From contig JBAOHL010000002.1 in assembly GCA_037045045.1 (NCBI GenBank), forward strand, positions 496,001-560,000: a stretch of 64,000 nt of DNA, given 5' to 3'. Shown here one piece after another: positions 8,511 to 17,302 of this stretch. Every line of letters begins with the position of its first letter. Positions within the stretch are counted from its first letter, which is position 1. The notes beneath the pieces are model-generated. The model did not search any database and was not told where the DNA came from. It saw only the letters and a list, made by a program, of their open reading frames with translations. The DNA comes from Phosphoribacter sp037045045 (GTDB taxonomy: Bacteria; Actinomycetota; Actinomycetes; Actinomycetales; Dermatophilaceae). A program made the translations under genes and the position numbers.

Positions 8511-9131
8511 TCACGGTGGTGAGGCTCCGGCGCGGCGTCCCGTGGCGAGCTCGGTCATGATGCGACGCGCCCGGTCCGGCGCGTTCCGATCATCGAGGAG
8601 CTGCACGCTCTGGTTGGCGGCCATGGCCAGCCCGACGATGATCTGCACCAACTCGGCCGGATCCCAGGCGGGGTCGATGTCGCCATTGCCCTGGCCGATC
8701 TCCACCTGCTCGACGAGGAAGGCGTTCCAACGCCGGACGACGTCGGCGAGGCGATCGCGAAGATTCCCCGGGCGCCCGTCGAGCTCACATGAAGCCGCGG
8801 TGATGAAGCAGCCGTTAGGGAACGGGCTGTCGCTGAGGTAATCCATCCAGTGGTCGACAACCTCGAGAAGCCTCGGCAGGCCTGCGCTGGCCTGCAGAGC
8901 GGGCTTGACCACGGCGCTGCGAAACTCGGCGGTCGCCCGATCCAGGACCTCGACCTGGAGCTCGGCCTTGGAGCCGAACGGTCCGACGACTCCGGCCTTG
9001 CTCATCCCGAGCGCGGTCGCCAGCGACCCGATCGTGATGCCCTCCAAACCCTCGGCGGACGCCGCCGAGACCGCGTGGCGGACGATCCGCGCCCGGGTGA
9101 GCTGAGCGTCGGTGACCGATCGGCGGGGCAT
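8511..9131 (-). CDS. TetR-family transcriptional regulator
   Basis: The 206-residue protein has a TetR helix-turn-helix at about residues 12-60 (RIVRHAVSAASAEGLEGI, then IGSLATALGMSKAGVVGPFG). The ligand-binding C-terminal half is typical of the group (FPNGCFITAASCELDGRPG, LVQIIVGLAMAANQ). It is divergent from the metallo-hydrolase at 9205, with 73 bp between, and probably controls it and itself. A perfect TATACT -10 on the minus strand (9143-9138) ends six bases before its ATG, so the transcript is probably leaderless. The effector is unknown. Confidence 0.88.
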   Translation of the reverse strand: MPRRSVTDAQLTRARIVRHAVSAASAEGLEGITIGSLATALGMSKAGVVGPFGSKAELQVEVLDRATAEFRSAVVKPALQASAGLPRLLEVVDHWMDYLSDSPFPNGCFITAASCELDGRPGNLRDRLADVVRRWNAFLVEQVEIGQGNGDIDPAWDPAELVQIIVGLAMAANQSVQLLDDRNAPDRARRIMTELATGRRAGASPP

Positions 9132-9204
9132 ATCCCCAGTATACCGAACGAACGTCAGCTATCTTTGGTTTGGCGAACGACCGTACGGCAATGGAGGAAG
9201 CGCC
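9132..9204. promoter_or_regulatory. Divergent promoter region of the TetR gene and metallo-hydrolase
   Basis: The minus-strand -10 is TATACT (9143-9138), six bases from the TetR ATG. The block ACCGAACGAACG next to it and GGCGAACGACC about 25 bp further may be operator half-sites. GGAGGAAG at 9193-9200 is the ribosome site of the plus-strand gene. Confidence 0.5.
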
Positions 9205-9999
9205 ATGAAGATCCGCTGGCTGGGGTGGGCAGGGGTGGAGCTCGAGGCCGAGGGGCACAGCCTGGTCATCGACCTGCTGGGCGACCCACCCGGGGTGCTG
9301 GCGGGGACCGGGCTGGAGGCTCCCATGCCGAGGGTCGTACCTCCGGCGACGCAGGGCCACGTGGCCGCGGCGTTGTGCACCCACCTGCACCGCGATCACA
9401 CCGACGCCGGTGCCATTGCCGCAGCGTTGCGACCGCACGGCCGCGTGTTGCACCCGACCTCGTTCGGCGGTGACGACCACGAGAACCTCTGGACGCTCGG
9501 CGCCGACCGCGAGCTGGAGTCGTACTCCCTCGACCGACATCCCATGGCCTACTGGGAGACCACTGAGATCGGGCCGTTCGCGATCGCGGCCGTCCCCGCG
9601 GTCGACACCCTCGGCGACCCGCAGGTCTCCTGGGCAGTCGAGGCCGGAGGGACGCGCGTCATCCACCTCGGCGACAGCATGTTCCACGGCTACTGGTGGC
9701 GCGCCGCGCACCGATACGGCCCGTTCGACGTAGCGCTCACGCCGATCAACGGCCCTACGGTGTGCTTCCCGCATTGTCAACCGCCCAGCCCGTTTCCGGC
9801 CAGCCTCGATGCCCACCACGCAGCCGTCGCGGTGCGCTGTCTCGGAGCGCGGATCGCTGTGCCGATCCACTACGACGGGTTCCACGTCGACGGCTTCTAC
9901 ACGACCCAGCCCGGCGAGCTCGACCGGTTCCGCCACGCCGCAGCCGGTGAGCCGTTCACGGTGGCTGCGCTCGGGCAGGGCGAGGTGCTCGACGTCTGA
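9205..9999 (+). CDS. MBL-fold metal-dependent hydrolase (UlaG-like)
   Basis: This 264-residue cytosolic protein opens MKIRWLGWAGVELEAEGHSL. It has the metallo-beta-lactamase metal motif HLHRDHTDAG (HxHxDH) near residue 66. Further metal-ligand regions are VIHLGDSMFHGYW and VPIHYDGFHVD. The layout resembles UlaG/RomA-type beta-lactamase-fold hydrolases. A strong ribosome site, GGAGGAAG, precedes the ATG by four bases. It is divergent from a TetR gene that probably regulates it. The substrate is not deducible. Confidence 0.85.
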   Translation: MKIRWLGWAGVELEAEGHSLVIDLLGDPPGVLAGTGLEAPMPRVVPPATQGHVAAALCTHLHRDHTDAGAIAAALRPHGRVLHPTSFGGDDHENLWTLGADRELESYSLDRHPMAYWETTEIGPFAIAAVPAVDTLGDPQVSWAVEAGGTRVIHLGDSMFHGYWWRAAHRYGPFDVALTPINGPTVCFPHCQPPSPFPASLDAHHAAVAVRCLGARIAVPIHYDGFHVDGFYTTQPGELDRFRHAAAGEPFTVAALGQGEVLDV

Positions 10000-10082
10000 T
10001 CCCTCTCGTGCCCCGACATTTGCCGCACCTCGCTCGAGGACAGGATCACTGGGCCACGGTTTCCCCCTTGAGAGAATGCGCA

Positions 10083-10892
10083 ATGACCGAAGTTCCCGGC
10101 AGACCCGCCAAGGCCGATCCTCCATCGGGCCAGAAGCCGTACGGCGATGTCGACTACGAGGCCACCGGGTCGGACTACGGATACCGGCGGCGCACCGATC
10201 CGCGTATCGCGACTCTCGTGTGGGAGGCGCTCGGGCCTGCCGAATCGGTGGTCAACGTCGGAGCAGGCGCGGGCTCGTACGAGCCCGCTGACCGTGCGGT
10301 GACCGCGGTCGAACCGTCGGCCTCGATGCGGGCACAGCGCGGCGCGCACCTCAGTCCGGCCGTCGCCGCGACGGCCGAGGACCTGCCCTTCCCCGACGAC
10401 ACCTTCGACGCCGCCATGGCCATCGTCACCGTCCACCAGTGGACGAACTGGCGGCGCGGTGTCGCCGAGATGTGCCGGGTTGCTCGCGGACCGGTCGTGA
10501 TCCTCACCTTCGACCCGCTCGAGATGTCCTCCTGGTGGCTGAACGACTACGTGCCCGAGCTCTTCGTCGCCGAGGCAGCCCGCTACCCCACGATCGAGCA
10601 ATTACGGGACGCCCTCGGCGGGGCCACTCGTGTGGTCGTGGTCCCCATCCCACTGGACTGCGTGGACGGATTCACCGAGGCCTTCTACGGCCGGCCCGAA
10701 GCCTTCCTCGACCCCGCGGTGCGCGCCGCCCAGTCCGCGTGGCAGTTCGCCGACCCGGCCGCCCTCACCTCGGGGTTGTCCCGACTGTCCCATGACCTCG
10801 CCGACGGGACGTGGGACGCGGCATACGGACATCTGCGCACCCAACCCGAGCAGGTGGGTGCGGTTCGACTGGTGCTCGGCACCCCGGGGTGA
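10083..10892 (+). CDS. Class I SAM-dependent methyltransferase
   Basis: The 269-residue protein has a Methyltransf_11/UbiE-like domain. The glycine-rich SAM motif is VVNVGAGAGSYEP at about residue 59. AVTAVEPSASM carries the acidic ribose-binding residue (as Glu), and DLPFPDDTFDAAMAIVTVHQW matches the post-motif region. Its N-terminal DVDYEATGSDYGYRRRTDPRI is typical of small-molecule methyltransferases. Spacing of 83 bp to the preceding hydrolase leaves operon membership open. The substrate is unknown. Confidence 0.82.
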   Translation: MTEVPGRPAKADPPSGQKPYGDVDYEATGSDYGYRRRTDPRIATLVWEALGPAESVVNVGAGAGSYEPADRAVTAVEPSASMRAQRGAHLSPAVAATAEDLPFPDDTFDAAMAIVTVHQWTNWRRGVAEMCRVARGPVVILTFDPLEMSSWWLNDYVPELFVAEAARYPTIEQLRDALGGATRVVVVPIPLDCVDGFTEAFYGRPEAFLDPAVRAAQSAWQFADPAALTSGLSRLSHDLADGTWDAAYGHLRTQPEQVGAVRLVLGTPG

Positions 10893-11061
10893 AACCCCCG
10901 CCGCTCCGGGCGTGGGCCCCGGGTCCTCGGCCTGTTCTGACGGCTGGCCTCGTGGCCGGGGCGGGCTGACCGGCGCGCCCCTCGGCCCGCCCACCACTGG
11001 GCCGGAACGACTCGACCGCGTGAGCAGCAATCCCCTCGGTCCGATGACCGCACCAGCGGGC

Positions 11062-11096
11062 TGACATCAGGTCAGCACACGCATTCGCGGTACGAT
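11062..11096 (+). promoter_or_regulatory. Promoter region of the molybdate operon
   Basis: TGAC-N5-GTCA (11062-11074) is a small inverted repeat. TACGAT at 11091-11096 is a plausible -10, and the ATG of the HTH-TOBE gene follows seven bases later, implying a leaderless mRNA. The rest of 10893-11061 shows nothing recognisable. Confidence 0.45.
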
Positions 11097-11103
11097 CACG
11101 GTC

Positions 11104-11508
11104 ATGCTGTCGCCGCACTATCGGATCAAGCAGGCCGCCGACCTGCTCGGTGTCAGCGACGACACCGTGCGGCGCTGGGTCGACCAGGGCCGCGTCGACG
11201 TCGAACGGGATCCGTCCGGTCGTCAAGTCATCCCCGGTGACGCCTTGGCCCGGCTCGTCGTCGAGAACAACACCGCCGGCCCGACCAGGCCCGTGATCGC
11301 CCAGAGCGCCCGCAACCAGTTCCGAGGGTTGGTCACCCGCGTGGTCAAGGACACGGTGATGGCTCAGGTCGAGATCCAGGCCGGCCCCTTCCGAGTGGTC
11401 TCGCTCATGAGCCGCGAAGCCGCCGACGAACTGGAACTCGACCCGGGTGTCCTGGCTGTGGCGACCGTCAAGGCCACCAACGTCATCGTCGAGATCCCCG
11501 ACGCTTAG
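11104..11508 (+). CDS. HTH-TOBE molybdate-binding regulator (ModE/MopI-like)
   Basis: The 134-residue protein joins an excisionase/MerR-type helix-turn-helix (YRIKQAADLLGVSDDTVRRWVD) to a single C-terminal TOBE or molbindin domain. The TOBE part contains SARNQFRGLVTRVVKD and VMAQVEIQAGPFRVVSLM and spans roughly residues 67-134. TOBE domains bind molybdate or tungstate oxyanions. It opens the modABC operon, 26 bp before modA, so it is probably a molybdate-sensing autoregulator. The architecture is shorter than E. coli ModE, which has two TOBE domains. Confidence 0.85.
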   Translation: MLSPHYRIKQAADLLGVSDDTVRRWVDQGRVDVERDPSGRQVIPGDALARLVVENNTAGPTRPVIAQSARNQFRGLVTRVVKDTVMAQVEIQAGPFRVVSLMSREAADELELDPGVLAVATVKATNVIVEIPDA

Positions 11509-11534
11509 CCACCCACCGCGAACCAAGGACCCTG

Positions 11535-12320
11535 ATGATCGGCCTGCGGACGGCCCTGCTGCCCACCGTCACCGTCGTAGCCCTCGCGGCCTGCAGCACG
11601 ACCTCGACAGGCACCACCACGCCCTCGGCGACGACCAGCCAAAGCACCGGCGGCACCATCACCGTCCTGGCCGCGGCGTCGCTGACCAAATCGTTCGGCA
11701 TCCTCGGCACGACGTTCGAGAAGGACCACCCCGGCACCACGGTGACGCTCAGCTTCGGAGCCTCCTCGGCCCTGGCAACCCAGATCGGCCAAGGCGTTCC
11801 CGCCGACGTCTTCGCCTCGGCGTCCACGACGAACATGGACAGCGTCTCCAAAGCAGGGCTGGCCTCCACCGCGAAGCCCTTCGCCAAGAACGTCATGGAG
11901 ATCGCCGTTCCGGCCAGCAACCCCGCCCACATCACGGCGCTGGCCGACCTGGGCAAGCCGGGCGTCAAGGTCGCCCTCTGCCAGGTCGAAGTGCCCTGCG
12001 GTGCGACAGCCGCCAAAGTCTTCGACAACGCCCAACTCACCGTGACGCCCGTGACGCAGGAGGCCGACGTCAAGGCCACCTTGGCCAAAGTGACCCTCGG
12101 CGAGGTCGATGCCGCCGTCGTCTACGTCACCGACGTTCAGGACGCCGGCGACAAGGTCAAGGGCATCGAGATCCCCGCCGGCGTCAACGCCTCCACGGCA
12201 TACCCGATTGCCGTCCTCAAGAGCAGCAAGAACACCGTGACCGCCCAGGCCTTCGTCGACTACGTCCTGTCGGCTCAGGGCCAGAAGGTGCTGGCCGACA
12301 CCGGATTCGCCGCACCGTGA
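11535..12320 (+). CDS. modA: Molybdate ABC transporter substrate-binding lipoprotein ModA
   Basis: The 261-residue protein captures molybdate or tungstate outside the membrane. The N-terminus is a lipoprotein signal with lipobox LAAC (Cys20), followed by a Thr/Ser-rich linker. The mature part has family motifs ITVLAAASLTKSFGILG, VTLSFGASSALATQIGQG, PADVFASAST and EVDAAVVYVTDV. The length is normal. The stop overlaps the GTG start of modB, so translation is coupled. Confidence 0.93.
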   Translation: MIGLRTALLPTVTVVALAACSTTSTGTTTPSATTSQSTGGTITVLAAASLTKSFGILGTTFEKDHPGTTVTLSFGASSALATQIGQGVPADVFASASTTNMDSVSKAGLASTAKPFAKNVMEIAVPASNPAHITALADLGKPGVKVALCQVEVPCGATAAKVFDNAQLTVTPVTQEADVKATLAKVTLGEVDAAVVYVTDVQDAGDKVKGIEIPAGVNASTAYPIAVLKSSKNTVTAQAFVDYVLSAQGQKVLADTGFAAP

Positions 12321-13117
12321 CGCGACGGGGGCAGCCTCGACCCCCCCTTGCCTTGACCGGCCCGGCCGCGGTGGGGGTCGCCTTCCTCGTCGTCCCGCTG
12401 GCCGCGATGATCCTCATGGCTCCCTGGGGCGACCTGCCCCGGTTGCTCGCCTCCGCTGCCGTCGGTCAAGCCCTGCAGCTGTCGCTGATCACCGCCACGG
12501 TCAGCGCTGCGCTCTGCCTGCTGCTGGGCGTGCCGTTGGGCTGGGTACTCAGCCGGAGCCAAACGCCGATCATCCGGGTCCTCCGAGCCCTCGTGACGGT
12601 CCCCCTCGTGCTGCCGCCGGTCGTCGGTGGCGTCGCACTGCTGCTGGCCTACGGGCGCACCGGCCTGGTCGGGCAACGCCTCTACGAGGCGACCGGCCTG
12701 CAGATCCCCTTCACCACCGTCGCGGTCATCCTCGCGCAGACCTTCGTCGCGCTGCCGTTCATGATCGTCACCGTCGAAGGCGCCCTGCGCGCCAGACACG
12801 GCGACCTCGAGGAAGCCGCCGTCACCCTCGGCGCCTCCCGGCTGACCTGCTTCCGCACCGTGACCCTGCCCCTGATCGCGCCCAGCATCGCCGCGGGCAC
12901 CGTCCTGTCGTGGGCCCGCGCCCTCGGCGAGTTCGGCGCGACCGTCACGTTCGCCGGCAACCTGCCCGGAGTCACCCAAACGATGCCCAGCGCCGTGTAC
13001 CGCGCATTCGAGGGCGACCCACCCACCGCGGTGGCCCTCAGCCTCGTCCTGCTGGCTGTGTCCGTCGCCGTCCTGTTGGTATTCCGCGATCGCTGGCGAC
13101 CAGGAGCGTCCGCGTGA
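12317..13117 (+). CDS. modB: Molybdate ABC transporter permease ModB
   Basis: This 266-residue inner-membrane permease has five to six hydrophobic segments. It carries the binding-protein-dependent transport EAA loop (LEEAAVTLGASRLTCFRTVTLP) that contacts the ATPase. VLSWARALGEFGATVTFAGN is typical of ModB/CysT permeases. The start is GTG 12317 overlapping the modA stop, and the stop overlaps the modC GTG. Confidence 0.93.
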   Translation: MTRRGQPRPPLALTGPAAVGVAFLVVPLAAMILMAPWGDLPRLLASAAVGQALQLSLITATVSAALCLLLGVPLGWVLSRSQTPIIRVLRALVTVPLVLPPVVGGVALLLAYGRTGLVGQRLYEATGLQIPFTTVAVILAQTFVALPFMIVTVEGALRARHGDLEEAAVTLGASRLTCFRTVTLPLIAPSIAAGTVLSWARALGEFGATVTFAGNLPGVTQTMPSAVYRAFEGDPPTAVALSLVLLAVSVAVLLVFRDRWRPGASA

Positions 13118-14223
13118 CAGCCGGTGGACTCCACGTCGACGCTCGACTGCGTCGTGGCAGCTTCACTCTCGAGGTCGCCGCCGAGATCCCAGCCGGACAC
13201 ACCCTCGGCATCATCGGGCCCAACGGGGCAGGCAAGACGAGTCTGCTGCGGGCCGTCGCGGGCCTGACCGCACTCGATGCCGGGCTGATCGCCTTCGGAA
13301 CGACCCCCTGGGACCAACCCGACGCCGGCGTCTTCGTCGACCCCACTCGACGCCGCTGCCCCATCCTCTTCCAGGATTACCGGCTGTTTCCCCACCTCAG
13401 CGTGCTCGACAATGTCGCCTACCCGCACCGGGTCACGGGAACCCGTCGACGTCAGGCGCGCGACCGTGCCCGCGCCACCCTCGAGCTTTTCGGCCTGGCC
13501 GACCTCCACGAACTCGCCCCGCGACAGCTGTCCGGCGGGCAAGCGCAACGAGTGGCCATGGCCCGCGCGCTCACCACAGACCCCCACGTGCTTCTGCTGG
13601 ACGAACCCCTGGCTGCGCTCGATGCTCGCACGCGCCAGGCGACCCGCGCAGAGCTCAAGGCGATGCTCGGCCGGTTCACCGGCCCCGCGGTGCTCGTCAC
13701 CCACGATCCCCTCGAAGCGATGACCTTGGCTGACCATCTGCTCGTCCTCGAAGCCGGCCGAGTCGTCCAACACGGGACGCCCCACGACCTCGCCGCCCGC
13801 CCCGCCACCGACTACGTCGCCCGACTCGTCGGCGTCAACCTGTACACCGGAACGATGACCGCCGACGGCATCATCACGCTGCCCGAGGGCGGGTCGCTGC
13901 ACGTCGCCATCGACAACGACACCGCCGCCCGGGTAGGCGAGCCAGCCCTCGTGGCGCTGTCTCCGACGGCCATCTCGGTGCACCGCAACCGCCCAGAATC
14001 GTTGTCCGCCCAGAACGTGTGGCCAGCCGTGATCCGCGGCGTCGAGCCCCTTCGAGACCGGATCCGCCTGGAGCTGCACGGGCAGCCGTCGGCATTGGTC
14101 GACATCACCCCACGCGCCCTCACCGACCTCGCACTCGACATCGGCGACGCGGTCTGGCTCAGCGCCAAGGCCACCGAAGCGCACGCCTACACCGCCCAGC
14201 CCGCCGGGCCACCCACCGTATGA
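13114..14223 (+). CDS. modC: Molybdate ABC transporter ATP-binding protein ModC
   Basis: The 369-residue ATPase has Walker A GPNGAGKTS near residue 38, signature LSGGQAQRVAMARAL and Walker B VLLLDEPLAALD, followed by the H-loop LVTHD. A C-terminal MOP/TOBE region (about residues 290-360) covers PAVIRGVEPLRDRIRLEL and ITPRALTDLAL, as expected for ModC. It is last in the operon. The GTG start overlaps modB by four bases. Confidence 0.93.
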   Translation: MTAGGLHVDARLRRGSFTLEVAAEIPAGHTLGIIGPNGAGKTSLLRAVAGLTALDAGLIAFGTTPWDQPDAGVFVDPTRRRCPILFQDYRLFPHLSVLDNVAYPHRVTGTRRRQARDRARATLELFGLADLHELAPRQLSGGQAQRVAMARALTTDPHVLLLDEPLAALDARTRQATRAELKAMLGRFTGPAVLVTHDPLEAMTLADHLLVLEAGRVVQHGTPHDLAARPATDYVARLVGVNLYTGTMTADGIITLPEGGSLHVAIDNDTAARVGEPALVALSPTAISVHRNRPESLSAQNVWPAVIRGVEPLRDRIRLELHGQPSALVDITPRALTDLALDIGDAVWLSAKATEAHAYTAQPAGPPTV

Positions 14224-14355
14224 CGGCACGACCCACCGCAGTCCATCGCTCGGAGGGTCGGACCATCTGGCGCGACGACGCCACCGCCGATGTCCAGCCG
14301 TCCGATCGAGCGGCGTTGACCGTGACGCTGCCCAGCGACGGGGCGCCTCAGACGT

Positions 14356-14379
14356 TATTGACAATGTTGATTGTCAATA
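14356..14379. promoter_or_regulatory. Perfect AT-rich palindromic operator upstream of the ArsR-like gene
   Basis: Arms TATTGACAAT and ATTGTCAATA (10 bp each, perfect) surround GTTG. The element lies 14 bp before the GTG start at 14393 and contrasts sharply with the GC-rich surroundings. It is probably the binding site of the HTH regulator encoded immediately downstream. Confidence 0.75.
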
Positions 14380-14392
14380 GAAGACTGACACC

Positions 14393-14986
14393 GTGCGGGA
14401 CGTGGAGGTCATCGACGAGCCCGGGGTGGCGGTGGTCGCCCTGGACCCCACCCGCGCTCGCATCTTGGCCGTATTGGCCGAACCGGGCTCGTCGACCAGT
14501 GTCGCGGCGACCCTCGGGCTGCCGCGCCAGCGGGTCAATCACCACGTGCGCGCCCTCGAGCAGGCCGGGCTCGTCGAATACGTGGCCGACCGGCAGCGGC
14601 GTGGCCTCACCGAACGGGTCGTGCAGGCCACGGCGGCCGGATACGTCGTCGCACCGCCGAACCTCGGCCGGGATGCCGCGGACCCAACCCGCCTGGACCG
14701 CGTCTCCTCCCGGTACCTCGTCGCGCTGGCGGCCCGCGTCGTCCGGGAGGTGGCCGCCCTCGCCCACCGGGCCGAACTCGCCGGCAGGCCACTGGCCACG
14801 CTGGCCATCGACAGCGACCTGCGCCTCGCCACCGCCGCGGACCGAGCGGCGTTCACCCACGAGCTGACCGAGGCCGTCACCGCGCTCGTCGCCCGCTACC
14901 ACGACGAGGGCGCACCCTCGGGCCGCTGGCATCGCCTCGTCATCGCGTCCTACCCCCGACCGCGACAGGAGAAGACCCGTGACTGA
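14393..14986 (+). CDS. ArsR-like winged-helix regulator
   Basis: The 197-residue protein has a winged HTH (TRARILAVLAEPGSSTSVAA, then TLGLPRQRVNHHVRALEQAG and LVEYV) of the ArsR or HTH_20 type. A helical C-terminal domain follows. No cysteine metal site is visible. It overlaps the downstream SRPBCC gene by 8 bp, the usual arrangement in which an ArsR-like repressor and an AHSA1/SRPBCC protein form a two-gene unit. The start GTG lies just after the perfect palindrome at 14356-14379, suggesting autoregulation. Confidence 0.83.
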   Translation: MRDVEVIDEPGVAVVALDPTRARILAVLAEPGSSTSVAATLGLPRQRVNHHVRALEQAGLVEYVADRQRRGLTERVVQATAAGYVVAPPNLGRDAADPTRLDRVSSRYLVALAARVVREVAALAHRAELAGRPLATLAIDSDLRLATAADRAAFTHELTEAVTALVARYHDEGAPSGRWHRLVIASYPRPRQEKTRD

Positions 14987-15803
14987 GGACCCGACCCCGG
15001 CCCCCGAGCCGATCCCCTCCCCCGACCTGGATCCGGACCCCGCCCGCCGCGAGATCCGCCTGCAGATCGAGGTGCCGGGCACCCCCGAGCATGTCTGGCA
15101 GGCGATCGCCACCGGACCGGGCATCTCGTCGTGGTACGTCCCCCACACGGTGCAGGAGCGCCCCGGCGGCGCGGCCACGGCGAGTTTCGGGCCCGGGCCG
15201 GAGATGCAGGTGCCCGGACGGGTCGCCGTCTGGGAGCCGCCGCACCGGATCGTCTTCACCGGGGTCGACGAGGGTCCCGGGCTGGCCTTCGAGTGGCTCG
15301 TGGAGGCGCGCGGTACGGGTAGTTGCGTGGTGCGCCTCGTCAACTCCGGATTCGGTGACGGGCTGCCCTGGGACGACCAATACGACGACATGGTCGGCGG
15401 CTGGACGCTGTTCCTGCGCAACCTCTGGTTGCACCGTCGCTACTTCCCGGGCCAGGCGGCCACGTCCGGGCTGCCCATGGCCAGGTGGAGCGTCTCGGAC
15501 GACGCGTCGTGGCCGCGCTTACTCGAGGCGTTGGGGCTGCCCGCCGACCCGAAGGTTGGTAGTCGCATCGCCACCACCGGCGACGGCGTGCCGCCGCTGG
15601 CCGGCGTGGTCCTCGACGCGCGGTCCAACAGCCTGTCCCTGCTGCTCGACGAGCCCGCCGTCGGCACCGGTCTGCTTGCCGCCGAGGGCACCGGAAGGAC
15701 GTGCACCGTGTCAGCCTGGGTCTACCTCTACGGCGCGTATGCCGCCGAGCGCGCCGCGGAGCACACCGCGACGTGGAACGCCTGGTTGGCACACCCGCGG
15801 TAG
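14979..15803 (+). CDS. SRPBCC (AHSA1-like) protein
   Basis: The 274-residue product has a START-like SRPBCC/AHSA1 domain at about residues 20-165 (REIRLQIEVPGTPEHVWQAI, then GPGISSWYVPHTVQERPGG and DDMVGGWTLFLRNLW). A second less conserved half follows to residue 274. These proteins bind hydrophobic ligands in a deep cavity. The start GTG overlaps the ArsR-like gene, so the two are coupled. Ligand unknown. Confidence 0.8.
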   Translation: MTEDPTPAPEPIPSPDLDPDPARREIRLQIEVPGTPEHVWQAIATGPGISSWYVPHTVQERPGGAATASFGPGPEMQVPGRVAVWEPPHRIVFTGVDEGPGLAFEWLVEARGTGSCVVRLVNSGFGDGLPWDDQYDDMVGGWTLFLRNLWLHRRYFPGQAATSGLPMARWSVSDDASWPRLLEALGLPADPKVGSRIATTGDGVPPLAGVVLDARSNSLSLLLDEPAVGTGLLAAEGTGRTCTVSAWVYLYGAYAAERAAEHTATWNAWLAHPR

Positions 15804-15834
15804 GACGTTCCGCACAGCCGACCAGAACCGCCGA

Positions 15835-15875
15835 CGCCGGTGTCAGCGGCCCCCTGTGTACCGCTGACACCGGCG
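15835..15875. terminator. Bidirectional terminator hairpin
   Basis: A perfect 15-bp stem (CGCCGGTGTCAGCGG with its complement) and 11-base loop lie between the convergent SRPBCC gene and rbsD. No U-tract follows, as is usual for GC-rich actinobacterial hairpin terminators. Confidence 0.8.
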
Positions 15876-15947
15876 ACTTACCTGTCCACGGTGCGGGCCG
15901 GTGATCGCCGACCAGCTCCCGACAGGACCCCCTCGAACACGCGAGCC

Positions 15948-16340
15948 TCAGAAGGGCACGCCGCATTCGAGCAGGACGTTCGCATAGGGAGTCCGCTCCC
16001 CCGTGCGCACGACGAAGGCCACGCCCGGCAGCAACTCCTTGAACCGCTCGTGGGAAACGCTCGAGCGCTCACCCATCCGGTGCGCGCGTTCGGCGAGCCA
16101 CGCGGCGGCCGGCGAGGTCGTCAGCTCGTCGGCCACCAGGTGGGCCTGGACGACGACCTCGTCGAGCAGAGCGTCCAGGACCGAACGGAAGTCGAGCTTC
16201 CCGCCCCCGAGGGCGAGGTCGACGAACGGCACCGCGCGAGGGACGGGCAGGCCGGCGTCGGCGACGACGAACCGGTCGGTGTGCCCGAGTCTCGCGACGA
16301 GTGCACTCAACTCGACGTGGGCGATGCCCTCCCGTTTCAC
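15948..16340 (-). CDS. rbsD: D-ribose pyranase RbsD
   Basis: The 130-residue protein interconverts pyran and furan forms of ribose before phosphorylation. Family motifs are GIAHVELSALVARLGHTDRF, VVADAGLPVPRAVPFVDLAL, SHERFKELL, and the C-terminal RTGERTPYANVLLECGV. The start is a GTG that overlaps the rbsK stop by four bases. It is the last gene of the rbs operon. Confidence 0.93.
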   Translation of the reverse strand: MKREGIAHVELSALVARLGHTDRFVVADAGLPVPRAVPFVDLALGGGKLDFRSVLDALLDEVVVQAHLVADELTTSPAAAWLAERAHRMGERSSVSHERFKELLPGVAFVVRTGERTPYANVLLECGVPF

Positions 16341-17302
16341 GATCCGGTCGCCTCCCAACCGGGGTAGGCCTCCTGGGCGCCCGCGCGGCATACCGCCTGT
16401 GCCGCGAAGTGGGACGCGGTCTGCGCCGCTGCGGCCATCGGTATGCCGCGGGCCAGGCATGCGGCGAGCGCGCCGGTGAACCCGTCGCCCGCCCCTGTCG
16501 TGTCGACGGGCCGGACCGTTTCGGCAGGGACGTGCGTGAGGCTAGCGGCCGAGGCGCCGACGAGGGCACCGGCACCGCCGAGGGTCACCACGACCGACCC
16601 GACGCCGGCGGCGAGCAGCGCCTTGGCGACGAGCGTCGCGTCCGCGACCTGGTCGACGGGGGTCGGCCCCGGTAGCGGCGAACCGAGGGCCAGTAGGGCG
16701 CCCAGGGCCTCGTGCTCGTTGACGACGAGCGGGTCTGCGGCGAGCAGGACGTCGGGCGCCAAGGCGAGGACGGGGGCGAGGTTGAGCACGACGCGACACC
16801 CCGCGGCCTCGGCGGCCGCGACCGCCCCCGCGATGGCATCGGCGGGCACCTCGCCCTGCAGGACGAGGACGTCGTCCGGGCGCAAGCCGGCCAAGCGGGA
16901 CAGCTCCACCTGGCTCACGGCCGCGTTCGCCCCGGGAACGACGATGATGCTGTTCTCCCCGTCGTCCGATACCGCGATGAGGGCCATTCCGGTCGGGCCG
17001 GCAACGGACCGTACACCGGACACGTCGCAGCCGGTGCGCAGTAACCCGGACAGGGCCACCTCTGCGTGGGCGTCCTGCCCCACTGCGCCGATCATGAGCA
17101 CGGTGGCCCCACTCAGCGCGGCGGCGACCGCTTGGTTGGCGCCCTTGCCCCCGGGACGAATATCCCCGCCGCGGCCGAGGACGGTCTCGCCTGGCGCCGG
17201 GTGACGGCGGACTCGGGCGACGATGTCGACGTTGAGCGATCCCAGCACCACGACCCGGCCGTCGGCCGGGTCGTGGTGGATCGACGGTGCTGGCATGCTC
17301 AC
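16337..17302 (-). CDS. rbsK: Ribokinase RbsK
   Basis: This 321-residue PfkB-family kinase converts ribose to ribose 5-phosphate. Motifs are VVLGSLNVDIVARV, the sugar-binding GGDIRPGGKGANQAVAAA, and the nucleotide and catalytic site ETVRPVDTTGAGDGFTGALA, with the catalytic Asp in GAGD. It overlaps rbsB by 4 bp and rbsD by 4 bp. Confidence 0.93.
   Translation of the reverse strand: MSMPAPSIHHDPADGRVVVLGSLNVDIVARVRRHPAPGETVLGRGGDIRPGGKGANQAVAAALSGATVLMIGAVGQDAHAEVALSGLLRTGCDVSGVRSVAGPTGMALIAVSDDGENSIIVVPGANAAVSQVELSRLAGLRPDDVLVLQGEVPADAIAGAVAAAEAAGCRVVLNLAPVLALAPDVLLAADPLVVNEHEALGALLALGSPLPGPTPVDQVADATLVAKALLAAGVGSVVVTLGGAGALVGASAASLTHVPAETVRPVDTTGAGDGFTGALAACLARGIPMAAAAQTASHFAAQAVCRAGAQEAYPGWEATGS

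Noticed and set aside
14220..14867. ATG overlapping the modC stop (ATGA) as a coupled fifth mod gene
   Set aside because: The frame passes through the palindrome and becomes an Arg/Pro-rich shadow of the ArsR gene; no domain is seen.
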